Positions 1-7,810 of a stretch of 64,000 nt of DNA are shown one piece after another; position 1 is the first letter of the stretch; every line of letters starts with the position of its first letter. The notes beneath the pieces were generated by a model. That model was not told where the DNA came from and searched no databases. It saw nothing but the letters and a program-made list of their open reading frames with translations. Source of the stretch: G965227875 sp965227875 (GTDB lineage Bacteria > Pseudomonadota > Alphaproteobacteria > Rhizobiales > JAJFHC01); contig OZ245783.1 in the NCBI GenBank assembly GCA_965227875.1, forward strand, positions 5,084,001 to 5,148,000. The letters run 5' to 3'. Made by a program: the position numbers and the translations under genes.

Positions 1-1357
1 GCTGTCGAATGCTCTGCGCCGAACTGGCTTGTGCGGCACTCTGTTCCGTAATCACGTCTTTCGCCGTCGACATGGCAGCGGTCAATCCGGCGACTTGTGA
101 TCCCAGGGCCCCAAGGACGTCATCCATCGCTTCACCGATTCTCTCTGAGGCAGACGCAGCTGCTTGCCCCAGTGCATCATTCAGTTCCGTCGCGGCCCTG
201 GACATATTCTGACCGAAATCATCGCTGGTCGACTTCATTGCCGCCTGCATGGTCGTCAGGTTGCCCTGGATCGCCTGAATGGAAGACCCCAGTTCCTTAA
301 GTTCGGCACCGGCCCCCTGATGCAGACTTTCGGTGAACTTCCCGAGCAGATCTTCCGTGCCGGACTTGCTCACGTTTGCGAGCTCGCTGACCGCCGTCTC
401 GATGCCGGAGACGACCGGCGCCATCGCGCTGGAAACGGCGCTCTGGAGCCTTGGTTCGAACTCCTGTCCAAATCTCTGGAAGAAGTCGCCCTGGGTGATA
501 TCCTTCAGATAGTCCCGCTGTTCACGGATATTCGCAGCAATCTCGACGGAAATGGACTGGGGCGAGCGGTAGAGCAACATGCGCTCCGCTTCCTCGCAGA
601 TACGGGAAAAGGCGTTCTCAACGCGAATGCTGAAGCTGCGAAACGCGATCCCCAGTATGATCGAACTCGCGAGACCGGCAATAGAGGTCGCGAACTTGAA
701 CGACGCCACGCTGAGCAGTTGCCGTGTGGCTTCTTGCATAGCGTCGCCTTCACCCAGCGCAACGGCCTTTCCGGCCGTGTCGAGCGCGAGGACAAGCCCG
801 ATGAACGTCAACAACAAGCCCACGCCAACAAAATAACCCGGCAGACTGGGCATCATCTTGAGACCGAAGTACCGGTCCCGTGCAAGCTCGGCATTGAGAA
901 ACACACTCGGACGCACGGTGTTCGCAATCACCCCATCCGTTGCATTGGCATCCGGTTTGACCAGCGTTTCGTCGAACTCTCTCCAGGCTCCCCGGACAAT
1001 CGGGTTCTTTTCGATCCTCGACTGTATGCTGTCATATCGGTCGGTGAAGCCGCGTCGGTCGGATGCCGAACTGATGGCCCGCGCCACCGAGTTGATTCGA
1101 AAAGGAAGCAGAAGTCCAAACTTCAGAAGATAGGCAAATAAGAAACCGGAAGCGCTACAACCGATCCAAGCCGAAAGCGTAAAGACAAAATCTCTGTCAG
1201 ATATTTTTTCGAAGTTTCCCTCGAAAACACTTTCCAATACCGAAATCGCATTCAGGGACGACACAGTTCCTGTATACGACTCCAGTAATTGAAGTGGAAC
1301 CAGCAGCCCGACCGCAAACAGAAGCCAGAACGCAACCAAACCTACTATGCCCCACAT
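1..1357 (-). CDS. zorA: ZorA-like MotA/TolQ/ExbB motor protein (partial)
   Basis: The reading frame is open for 452 codons and leaves the window at its left edge, so the C-terminus is missing. Four membrane segments are predicted near residues 2-24, 58-84, 172-192 and 216-240; the third and fourth (with GYFVGVGLLLTFIGLVLAL and the ASFKFATSIAGLAS stretch) resemble MotA/ExbB proton-channel helices. From about residue 260 onward the protein is a long Ala/Ser/Glu-rich region likely to form a coiled coil, as in the ZorA tail that reaches into the cytoplasm. ZorA with ZorB forms an ion-driven motor in Zorya anti-phage defence. The start is the first ATG after an in-frame TAG. The Zorya type cannot be judged because zorB and the effectors would lie outside. 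An unrelated ExbB-type protein is the alternative. Confidence 0.78.
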   Translation of the reverse strand, partial: MWGIVGLVAFWLLFAVGLLVPLQLLESYTGTVSSLNAISVLESVFEGNFEKISDRDFVFTLSAWIGCSASGFLFAYLLKFGLLLPFRINSVARAISSASDRRGFTDRYDSIQSRIEKNPIVRGAWREFDETLVKPDANATDGVIANTVRPSVFLNAELARDRYFGLKMMPSLPGYFVGVGLLLTFIGLVLALDTAGKAVALGEGDAMQEATRQLLSVASFKFATSIAGLASSIILGIAFRSFSIRVENAFSRICEEAERMLLYRSPQSISVEIAANIREQRDYLKDITQGDFFQRFGQEFEPRLQSAVSSAMAPVVSGIETAVSELANVSKSGTEDLLGKFTESLHQGAGAELKELGSSIQAIQGNLTTMQAAMKSTSDDFGQNMSRAATELNDALGQAAASASERIGEAMDDVLGALGSQVAGLTAAMSTAKDVITEQSAAQASSAQSIRQ

Positions 1358-1560
1358 GCCACCCTCAGTGATCTTGTCGTCCTTGGGGCGCTATTTGGCC
1401 AAACGCACTACCCTTTGTCCAGATCGATACAGAACAATAAGTGTATTATTTTCACAGGTTAAGCTGAATGTGGAAACGTTGCGGCGGAATCGCGAGATGA
1501 GAAGATTCTCAGAGATGCACCGAACAAAATGAGACCGACGGATATAGCAACAGGGTCTTA
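1358..1560. other. intergenic, probable promoter of zorA
   Basis: This AT-richer spacer separates the ZorA-like start from the end of the HGG-domain gene, both on the minus strand. A minus-strand TAATAC-like hexamer near 1446-1455 could be a -10 element, but no convincing -35 is visible. No coding frame here is supported. Confidence 0.3.
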
Positions 1561-1872
1561 TCAAGTGAGCATTTTGAGTTGACGCGCAAGTAAAATCAAT
1601 GCGTCCAGACGCTCATGCTCGTCTTGCCGGAGCCTTATCGCCTTCTTCGTCCACTCCCCATTGCGGTAGTTCCCATTCGCCTCTCCGTAAGGTGCCCCGC
1701 CTCGACCGCCATGCAACTGGCACCGGTTCCGGCCCTTCAACGCGGGCTTTTGACAATATTGTCCAGGCTTCCCGCGCAACTGCGCAAGACAACGGCGCCC
1801 GGGCCAATCCGGTCCGAAACGCCAACTGCCGCCCCTCCCCCCAGTCTCATCTCCGTCCATAGGGTTGTTCAT
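1561..1872 (-). CDS. small HGG-motif (HGGxxG) protein
   Basis: This 103-aa basic protein has a Cys pair in the pattern RRCLAQLRGKPGQYCQKPALKGRNRCQLHGG, then GAPYGEANGNYRNGEWT. That arrangement matches the short HGGxSTG-type proteins common in phages, plasmids and genomic islands of Alphaproteobacteria, whose role is unknown. The C-terminal third is a charged helix. It sits between the ZorA-like gene and a porin-like gene with no close operon partner. Its presence is another sign that this segment is mobile-element derived. The family match rests on motif recall and not on a search. Confidence 0.6.
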   Translation of the reverse strand: MNNPMDGDETGGRGGSWRFGPDWPGRRCLAQLRGKPGQYCQKPALKGRNRCQLHGGRGGAPYGEANGNYRNGEWTKKAIRLRQDEHERLDALILLARQLKMLT

Positions 1873-2055
1873 TTTTTCCTGATCGCGCCTCTCCGTCGCC
1901 TCGTTATTACGATGTTATCGATTCTACAGGACGGAACCTTCCTTGCTAACCGCGCGAACACAGTTGCACCTTGGGAACGGTTGGCAATCATGCGCGACAG
2001 CAGCGCCAATGCCGCCACGCAAGTACAGGACCTCGGTACTGGGACCGTGCCAGCT

Positions 2056-3030
2056 TCAGGTCCCGAATGGAAAAACCAATCTAACGAATGGACTGACAGA
2101 GAACCTGTCTCCGTCCATGCCTTTCTCCTCTCGCATGCGCGCCCAGCTGAGTTTCGTCGACTGGTCAAAGGCACCGAACCTGGCATCGGCCCTGACGCCG
2201 ACACTGACCTTTCCACCTCGAAGCAATTCCGGAAGGAAAGACAGCGCCAGGGACGTGCCAAGGGTGGGAACTATTCGAAATGTATGTCGGCTGGTCGTAC
2301 CGGCGTTATGCCCGGCGGCTGAGGCTGCGCCATTGGGGCTGAACCTGTAACTTCGTTTCTGATCGCCGAACAGTAGTGATGCGTCGGCTCCCCATTCCAG
2401 GTAAACGCCGTCAGAGACAGGAACCGTCCCAGCAAGTCCGATCCTGGGTCCGATACCGAGATATCGGCTGGTTCTTTTCTCCTCGAACACAAGTGCACCG
2501 GAACTATAGCGCACATCAGTGTCCGCCTGGAAATAGGCAAGGCGAACGCCGAATTTCCATGTCAGCGCCATATGGCCGTATGCATTTTCCGAGAGCGTGT
2601 TTTTGCGAAGGTCGATATCGACCAGGCCATTGGTCTCGCGATGATCCGCTATCGCCGTGTCCCATGTGAAGAGACCCTGCCCGCTTAACGTGTTTACTTG
2701 TCCGATCGCAGTAACACTGTCGTTCGCCTGCGCCGCATCGCCCCTCAAGGAGACGCCCAGATCGAATTGCGTATCGGCAAGTGGCGTGACGATCCCAAGA
2801 CCACCTCGTATGCCGTCATCAGGCAGGATTTCCACATTCGAGATGGGATCTCCTGTTCCGACTTCGGCCCAATCCTGTTTGTTGCCCGCCAGGAAATTTA
2901 AGCCGCCCTCGATGGATATCCATGTCCGCCGATCAGCAAGAGACTCTGCCTTGGCGCGTACCACCGTCGTGACTGCAGCAGCATGGATCATCAGCACCGT
3001 CAGAAAACCCTTTAACAGTCTCGTCTTCAT
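2056..3030 (-). CDS. outer-membrane beta-barrel protein (Lpg1974/MOMP-like)
   Basis: With the start at the MKTRLLKG methionine the 324-aa product begins with a signal peptide ending near AKA/ES. An upstream start would add 33 residues with no secretion logic, so it was not used. The mature part opens with a WISIEGGLNFLAGNKQ segment and is a run of alternating amphipathic strands rich in Gly, Asp and aromatics, ending in LVRLVFPFGT; a terminal aromatic strand is usual for outer-membrane barrels. It resembles the Legionella Lpg1974 / MOMP porin-like family. It stands alone between the HGG gene and the divergent frameshifted gene. Function beyond an outer-membrane barrel is not known. Confidence 0.65.
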   Translation of the reverse strand: MKTRLLKGFLTVLMIHAAAVTTVVRAKAESLADRRTWISIEGGLNFLAGNKQDWAEVGTGDPISNVEILPDDGIRGGLGIVTPLADTQFDLGVSLRGDAAQANDSVTAIGQVNTLSGQGLFTWDTAIADHRETNGLVDIDLRKNTLSENAYGHMALTWKFGVRLAYFQADTDVRYSSGALVFEEKRTSRYLGIGPRIGLAGTVPVSDGVYLEWGADASLLFGDQKRSYRFSPNGAASAAGHNAGTTSRHTFRIVPTLGTSLALSFLPELLRGGKVSVGVRADARFGAFDQSTKLSWARMREEKGMDGDRFSVSPFVRLVFPFGT

Positions 3031-3173
3031 TTTACCTAGACTGAAAAACAACTGTTTCCCCAAGCTCTTCACCAACAAAATAGCGCCCTCGCGATCCCCA
3101 TGATAATAACGGTACAAAAACCAGGGCAATTAAAACTGGACAATAAAATAAACACATACAATGGAGAGACGTC

Positions 3174-3646
3174 ATGTTCAGCAGTCTGTTCCGGAAAAGT
3201 CAAATGATTGAGGATACAAAAAGAACGATTTCCGAGTTCAGCAAGACCGCACCCGAGTTACAGAAGGCTATCGCAAGAAAATATGTTGAAAAGGTCGCAT
3301 CGTTCACCAAGGCGATCGAGAGCCTGTCGGAAGACCGTGCTGTGGCGCTGGCGGCAAGTATCTCGATCAAGCGGAAAAGGAACGCATCAGGGCAATTGAA
3401 GAAATCATGAACCCGGGTCCACTTGCGAAAGCCGCACGGGAGGCACAGGACGGACAACATCTGACGTGGGCTGATCCCAATTGGGCGCCGGTATCGCTCG
3501 CCGAAACCTATTTCGCCTGCCTTGCTGGCAATCATACGGCGAAGGACTTCAACGAATTCATCAGCATCACGCAAGGTTGGATCGGGACGATCCTGACAAA
3601 GGACGAGTTCGAGTCGTTTTTCAAATATCACGTCGGAGACTCTTGA
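3174..3646 (+). pseudogene. 157-aa hypothetical protein broken by a -1 frameshift
   Basis: A good ribosome site (GGAG, 7 nt spacing) starts a frame that reads for about 60 codons and then turns into low-quality sequence ending at 3410. In the -1 frame the region from about 3353 reads GKYLDQAEKERIRAIEEIM and runs on to 3646 with the same composition, so the two halves look like one 157-aa protein. The switch lies around 3340-3356 (GCGCTGGCGGCAAG); no classic slippery heptamer is seen. The cause may be a one-base deletion, an assembly error or real recoding. The stop overlaps the start of the TM0106-like nuclease (TGATG), so the two are translationally coupled. The N-terminal half is helical and charged. 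The family is not recognised. Confidence 0.6.
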
Positions 3647-5124
3647 TGACCCCACCCATCACGGCCGCAATGCTCTACGACCTGGTCCAGTGTCCCCACC
3701 GGCCCGCCATGGATCTTTTCGGAGATCCTGCGAGACGCGACGCGATCAGCCCGTTTGTTCAACTGTTGTGGGAAAAGGGTTCGGCCTTCGAACACGAGGT
3801 GGTCGCCGGACTGCAGTTGCCGTTCACCGATCTTTCCATCTATGCCACGGACGAAAAGGAACGCCGAACGATCGAGGCCATGCACCGGGGGGACGTGTTG
3901 ATTTACAGCGGCCGGATATCCGCAGACGGCCTGCTTGGCGATCCGGACCTGCTTCGCAGGGAAGGCGATGGCTATGTCGCGGGTGACATTAAGTCAGGCT
4001 CGGGGGAATACGGCGACGGCGACGACGCCAAGCTCAAGAAACACTACGGGGTCCAGTTATCTCTTTACACCGACATTCTCCACCGCTTGGGAGTCGCGGC
4101 ATCACGGCGACCCTTCGTCTGGGACATTCATGGTGAGGAAATCCGCTATGACCTGGACGATCCCCAGGGCAAGAGAAATCCTTGGACAGTCTGGGAGATA
4201 TACCGGGAAACGCTTGATCTGGCGCAACGGACGATCGACGGAACCGCCGGCACTACGCCGGCCTATTCCAGCGCCTGCAAGCTCTGTCACTGGTATTCCG
4301 TCTGTCTCAACGATCTTGAACGCACCGACGACCTGACTCTTCTCCCCGAACTGGGACGCGCCAAGCGCGATGTTATGGTCGACGAAATCCCCACGGTCTC
4401 CGCTCTGGCCAACGCCGACGCCGAAGGTTTTGTCAGGGGCAAGAAAACCGTGTTTCCCGGCATCGGCCCTGGCTCACTCATCAAGTTCCAGCAACGCGCC
4501 AGGTTACAGAAAGAGGACGACGCAAGACCCATTCTGACGGATGCAATCAAGCTCCCCCATGCGGAAACCGAGCTCTTTTTCGATATCGAGGTCGATCCGA
4601 TGCGCGACCGCTGTTACCTGCACGGCTTTGTCGAGCGCCGGGGCGAGGAAAACAGCACCGAGGTCTACACTGCCTTTTTTGCCGAGGACACGAGCGACGC
4701 GGAAGAGGAACGCGCGTTCCGGGAAGCCTGGGCGTATATCGCGGAAAAACAGCCTTGTGTCGTCTACTATTACTCCAAATACGAGCGGACCATATGGCGC
4801 AAGCTCCAGAGGAAATACCCGTCAGTGTGTTCGGCGGATGAAATCGAGTACCTGTTCGACCCCAGCGTTTCCGTCGACCTCTATTACGATGTCGTCAAGA
4901 AGGCCACGGAATGGCCGACCCGGGACTTTTCGATCAAGACTCTCGCGCGCTTTCTCGGTTTTGATTGGCGTGACACGAGCCCGTCCGGTGCCGCATCGAT
5001 CGAATGGTTCGATCGCTGGATCCAGACCGGTGATGGAGAAATACGGCAGCGGATTCTCGACTACAACGAAGACGATTGCATCGCCACACGGGTCGTGCTG
5101 GATGGAATCCGCACGATGGCCTGA
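3646..5124 (+). CDS. TM0106-family RecB-like nuclease
   Basis: The start at the TGATG overlap with the preceding gene gives 492 aa, the usual length for the family. Residues 1-230 form a Cas4/RecB-type PD-(D/E)XK domain: Asp99 (GDPDLL), Asp114-Ile-Lys116 and the downstream YGVQLSLYTD helix. Cys16 plus Cys211, Cys214 and Cys220 match the four-cysteine iron-sulfur cluster of this superfamily. Residues 310-492 form an RNase H-like DEDD (YprB-type) exonuclease domain, with FFDIEVDP at 312-319 and NEDD at 475-478. It is therefore a predicted dual-nuclease DNA-processing enzyme. The location in a defence region and coupling to a small unknown gene suggest a role in defence or in processing of foreign DNA, which is inference. 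Confidence 0.85.
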   Translation: MTPPITAAMLYDLVQCPHRPAMDLFGDPARRDAISPFVQLLWEKGSAFEHEVVAGLQLPFTDLSIYATDEKERRTIEAMHRGDVLIYSGRISADGLLGDPDLLRREGDGYVAGDIKSGSGEYGDGDDAKLKKHYGVQLSLYTDILHRLGVAASRRPFVWDIHGEEIRYDLDDPQGKRNPWTVWEIYRETLDLAQRTIDGTAGTTPAYSSACKLCHWYSVCLNDLERTDDLTLLPELGRAKRDVMVDEIPTVSALANADAEGFVRGKKTVFPGIGPGSLIKFQQRARLQKEDDARPILTDAIKLPHAETELFFDIEVDPMRDRCYLHGFVERRGEENSTEVYTAFFAEDTSDAEEERAFREAWAYIAEKQPCVVYYYSKYERTIWRKLQRKYPSVCSADEIEYLFDPSVSVDLYYDVVKKATEWPTRDFSIKTLARFLGFDWRDTSPSGAASIEWFDRWIQTGDGEIRQRILDYNEDDCIATRVVLDGIRTMA

Positions 5125-5140
5125 GGACGCTCATCCAGGC

Positions 5141-5158
5141 CACGGACTGAAAACCGTG
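5141..5158. terminator. hairpin between convergent genes
   Basis: CACGG and CCGTG form a perfect 5-bp stem around an ACTGAAAA loop, inside a longer GGCC...GGCC pairing. It lies between the ends of two convergent genes, so it may serve as a weak two-way terminator. No long T-run follows on either strand. Confidence 0.3.
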
Positions 5159-5181
5159 CAGTTGTCTGGCCACTATCAAAT

Positions 5182-5487
5182 TTACTTCATTCCCTCGAAA
5201 CGATTCTTCGCGATGTCGATCTGCCGAAGGGAGATGTTCGACCATTCCGATCTGATTCTATCGAGATCATGGCGGATCTGCCCGAAGGGGTCAGAACCAC
5301 CCAACTCCACTTTGCGTACCAGGATCTTGTTTGCAAACTGTGTGATCTTGTCCGCCCTGGCTTCGGCGCGGCTCGCGCGCATGCCAAAGAGCCCACTCTT
5401 TCCCTGTTCGAGTTTCCGGGTGGCATCCATCTGCTCTTCAATGAGGGCCAAGAATACACCGTATAGGTAGGCGAGCTGCTTATCCAT
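5182..5487 (-). CDS. hypothetical protein, 101 aa, helical
   Basis: The frame has a clear GGAGG ribosome site about 8 nt before the ATG. The product is mostly alpha-helical and rich in charged residues (LALIEEQMDATRKLEQGK, EARADKITQFANKIL), with no signal peptide, membrane segment or catalytic motif. It is convergent with the TM0106-like nuclease and about 130 bp downstream of the Mrr-like nuclease on the same strand, so it may be the last gene of the restriction operon or a separate small gene. I do not recognise a family. Confidence 0.6.
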   Translation of the reverse strand: MDKQLAYLYGVFLALIEEQMDATRKLEQGKSGLFGMRASRAEARADKITQFANKILVRKVELGGSDPFGQIRHDLDRIRSEWSNISLRQIDIAKNRFEGMK

Positions 5488-5616
5488 GTGTCGCTCCCTC
5501 CAGATCGCTCCAGTCCACTGCGAAATTTCTCGCGTGTTAAACGATCACATCCTTGTTGCGCATGATCGGCCCACTTAGTGATTCCGATCATTGGACTCCT
5601 ACAAAGACGAGTAAAG

Positions 5617-6618
5617 TCACTCAGGCTGCAAATGCACGGACCCAGGAATGTACGTGCTTCTGAGCGGCAGCAGCATCTTGTAGCGCGGATCGAAGGCGTC
5701 GTAATGGGCGTAGATCAGTTCAATCAGGGCGCCGGCGTCGATCAGGCGCAGGTTTGGTTTTGAGCGCTCGAAGGTTCTCGCATCGTTGCTGAACTGCCCC
5801 AGCGTTACGAACAGGCCGTGTTCGCCCTGCTCTATGGCACCATGCAGTTCCTGTACCTTCGGACGTCCGGTCTGGTCCAGAGTCTGTTTGCACTGCACCT
5901 TGATGATCGGAGGCTCGAACCCGAGTTCGTCCTTGTGGGCAATAACGTCAATTCCGCCATCGGACGATTTCTGTGTCACCCGTGCGTGATATCCCATGCA
6001 GGTCAGCAGGTGCGCGACAAACCGCTCAAAGTCATATGGTGTCAGCTTTGCCTTGAGGCGCTTGATGATGAAGTCTTCGGTGGTCTCCTCCACCTGGATG
6101 GAAACTTCGTCCGCGGTATCCTCGTCGACATCCTCCGCGCCCGTGTCCTTGCCTTCCATGGCCGCACGGAACTCGTCAGCATGGGCACTGATCTGGAACA
6201 GGGTGATCGCGGACCCGATCTCATGTAGCGCAGATTGGGAGAAACTGGCTCGTGGCAAATGCTTTACCCATCTCACGGACCGGCGGTGCGGGTATTGGCC
6301 AATGCAATCTTCGATGAAATCATAACCGCTCGTGATGATCCCGATATTGACCATGCGGTCGGACTTCGACGGGTAGACGACGATGTCGCCCACCGCGATC
6401 TCATGCGCGAAACGGAACAACACTCCCGCCTTGACCGGGATCGCACCGGTTTTTTCGTTCAGATAGTTTTCCGAGAACCGGACCTTGAACGCATCGCGAT
6501 TGTCCGGCAACTCGGAAAGATCGCCCATGTCATCCCAGCCAATACCGACGAAGTTCCCATCGACCGGTGCCGATGCTTCAAGACGAGCCATGTGAAGGCC
6601 CCACATGGCATTGCTCAT
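5617..6618 (-). CDS. Mrr-like restriction endonuclease with N-terminal PUA/EVE-like reader domain
   Basis: The start MSNAMWGLH lies 25 bp after the hsdS stop, follows a CGGGGAA ribosome site and gives 333 aa; a start 81 bp earlier would overlap hsdS. Residues 20-145 (FVGIGWDDMGDLSEL, FRFAHEIAVGDIVV, YPHRRSVRWV) resemble the modified-base-reading domains found before Mrr nucleases. An acidic linker follows. Residues 185-320 form the Mrr PD-(D/E)XK fold with Asp224 (GGIDV) and Gln242-Cys-Lys244 as the nuclease core. Mrr-type enzymes cut methylated or otherwise modified foreign DNA. Being the last gene of a type I restriction operon, it would complement HsdRMS by acting on phages with modified DNA. 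Confidence 0.82.
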   Translation of the reverse strand: MSNAMWGLHMARLEASAPVDGNFVGIGWDDMGDLSELPDNRDAFKVRFSENYLNEKTGAIPVKAGVLFRFAHEIAVGDIVVYPSKSDRMVNIGIITSGYDFIEDCIGQYPHRRSVRWVKHLPRASFSQSALHEIGSAITLFQISAHADEFRAAMEGKDTGAEDVDEDTADEVSIQVEETTEDFIIKRLKAKLTPYDFERFVAHLLTCMGYHARVTQKSSDGGIDVIAHKDELGFEPPIIKVQCKQTLDQTGRPKVQELHGAIEQGEHGLFVTLGQFSNDARTFERSKPNLRLIDAGALIELIYAHYDAFDPRYKMLLPLRSTYIPGSVHLQPE

Positions 6619-6643
6619 GACGATTCCCCGTCTTGGTATTTCA

Positions 6644-7810
6644 TCAGAGTTCACCCCGGAAGGCCCGTTGGGAAAGGGAAGCGAAAAATGTGTCGGCAAC
6701 TTCAGCTGCTGCTCGTTGGCGATCTCGTGTTTTCAACTGATGAACCACCGCTTCTTCATAACATCTTAAAACATTCTTATCGGGCCGTGGAACTTCGAGG
6801 GCCCTAAGGATTTCAAGATTTATGTTCTTCTGTGCAACTTGCGGCGCGCGTTCCTCAATAATCCGCTTTAAAAATCCGAAGAGGCCCTTAACATAAGCTC
6901 TGTATACACTTTCTTTGGGTACAAACCCGACAACGCTATCGGGAAAACATGCATCAAAACCCAATACCGCTGTATCAGCAATATTCGCTGCGATTGTTAT
7001 GCACAGCGTTCCTGCCGACCACATCTTACTTTGTTTGAGTCCGAGTTCCGAGTAAGTCTGAGAGTAACTATTTATGAAGTATTCCGCGTTTGCCACATCC
7101 CCGGTTTGAATTAGAGGGTATGGTCCGCCCAACAAGGCTGGATCGTTCCGAGGTCGATGTTTTGACTTTCCTCGCTCAAACGCCCCGAATTCTCCAATTG
7201 ATACGACCTCCCATCCCTTAGGATTTGCAACAGGGTCCCCGAACATATCCAGAAAGGTTGACCGAAGGAGCTCATCTGCCAGGCTCAGGGCTTGTCGATG
7301 CTTGCGGCGGATGGTGTCCGCCTTGTCCAGGATCGCGGCGATACGGCGTTGTTCTTCAAGGGAAACCACTGGAACACGGAGTTCTTTGAGTTTGGTGCTG
7401 TTCACTCCCGGCTGCGCACTGCCAGATGCGCGGGTAGTGATTTGGTTCCAATACGAAGGGGAATCAAAGAAGTGCGAAACAAACGTTGTGTCAAACTGAT
7501 GGCCCATACGAACCCGGATTAGGTACGAAGCGAACACTGAGTCTGTTGGACACTCTCTGACAAGGAAACTCTTGCCTGTCGTTGCCCCGGTTCGAGCAAT
7601 CACTATATCTCCAGCGACAAGTCTCTTTTTTCTCCGCTCCTTCTCGGACGCCTCGCAGTGGGGAACCTCAGACCATGCCACATTGCCACGTTGGATGTCG
7701 GTGATCCTGAGAAACTTTGGGCCTACAGGATCATCCGTCGCGGATGCCGTGACGCCGTAGTCAATAAGTTCCGCAACATCGCCCAATTTCACGCTGGACA
7801 CTTCGCTCAC
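6644..7810 (-). CDS. hsdS: type I restriction-modification specificity subunit S
   Basis: The 388-aa protein has the duplicated layout of HsdS: a first target-recognition domain (VKLGDVAELIDYG...), a conserved helix EEQRRIAAILDKADTIRRKHRQAL at about 150-175, a second recognition domain starting at KGWEVVSIGEFGAF, and a C-terminal conserved helix. It sets the bipartite DNA sequence recognised by the HsdM methylase and HsdR motor. It overlaps the end of hsdM by 4 nt (ATGA), so the two are translationally coupled. The target sequence cannot be predicted from sequence alone. Confidence 0.9.
   Translation of the reverse strand: MSEVSSVKLGDVAELIDYGVTASATDDPVGPKFLRITDIQRGNVAWSEVPHCEASEKERRKKRLVAGDIVIARTGATTGKSFLVRECPTDSVFASYLIRVRMGHQFDTTFVSHFFDSPSYWNQITTRASGSAQPGVNSTKLKELRVPVVSLEEQRRIAAILDKADTIRRKHRQALSLADELLRSTFLDMFGDPVANPKGWEVVSIGEFGAFERGKSKHRPRNDPALLGGPYPLIQTGDVANAEYFINSYSQTYSELGLKQSKMWSAGTLCITIAANIADTAVLGFDACFPDSVVGFVPKESVYRAYVKGLFGFLKRIIEERAPQVAQKNINLEILRALEVPRPDKNVLRCYEEAVVHQLKTRDRQRAAAEVADTFFASLSQRAFRGEL

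Noticed and set aside
164..1141. Long plus-strand open frame (325 codons) at the left edge
   Set aside because: It is antisense to the ZorA-like gene; its Arg/His-rich product has no domain and the minus strand has clear membrane helices.
3340..3360. Programmed -1 frameshift signal
   Set aside because: No X XXY YYZ heptamer or obvious downstream pseudoknot is present, so mutation or read error is the simpler reading, although not proven.
5138..5160. tRNA-like anticodon arm (CACGGACTGAAAACCGTG)
   Set aside because: The loop has eight bases and no D-arm, T-arm or acceptor stem follows, so it is more likely a terminator hairpin.
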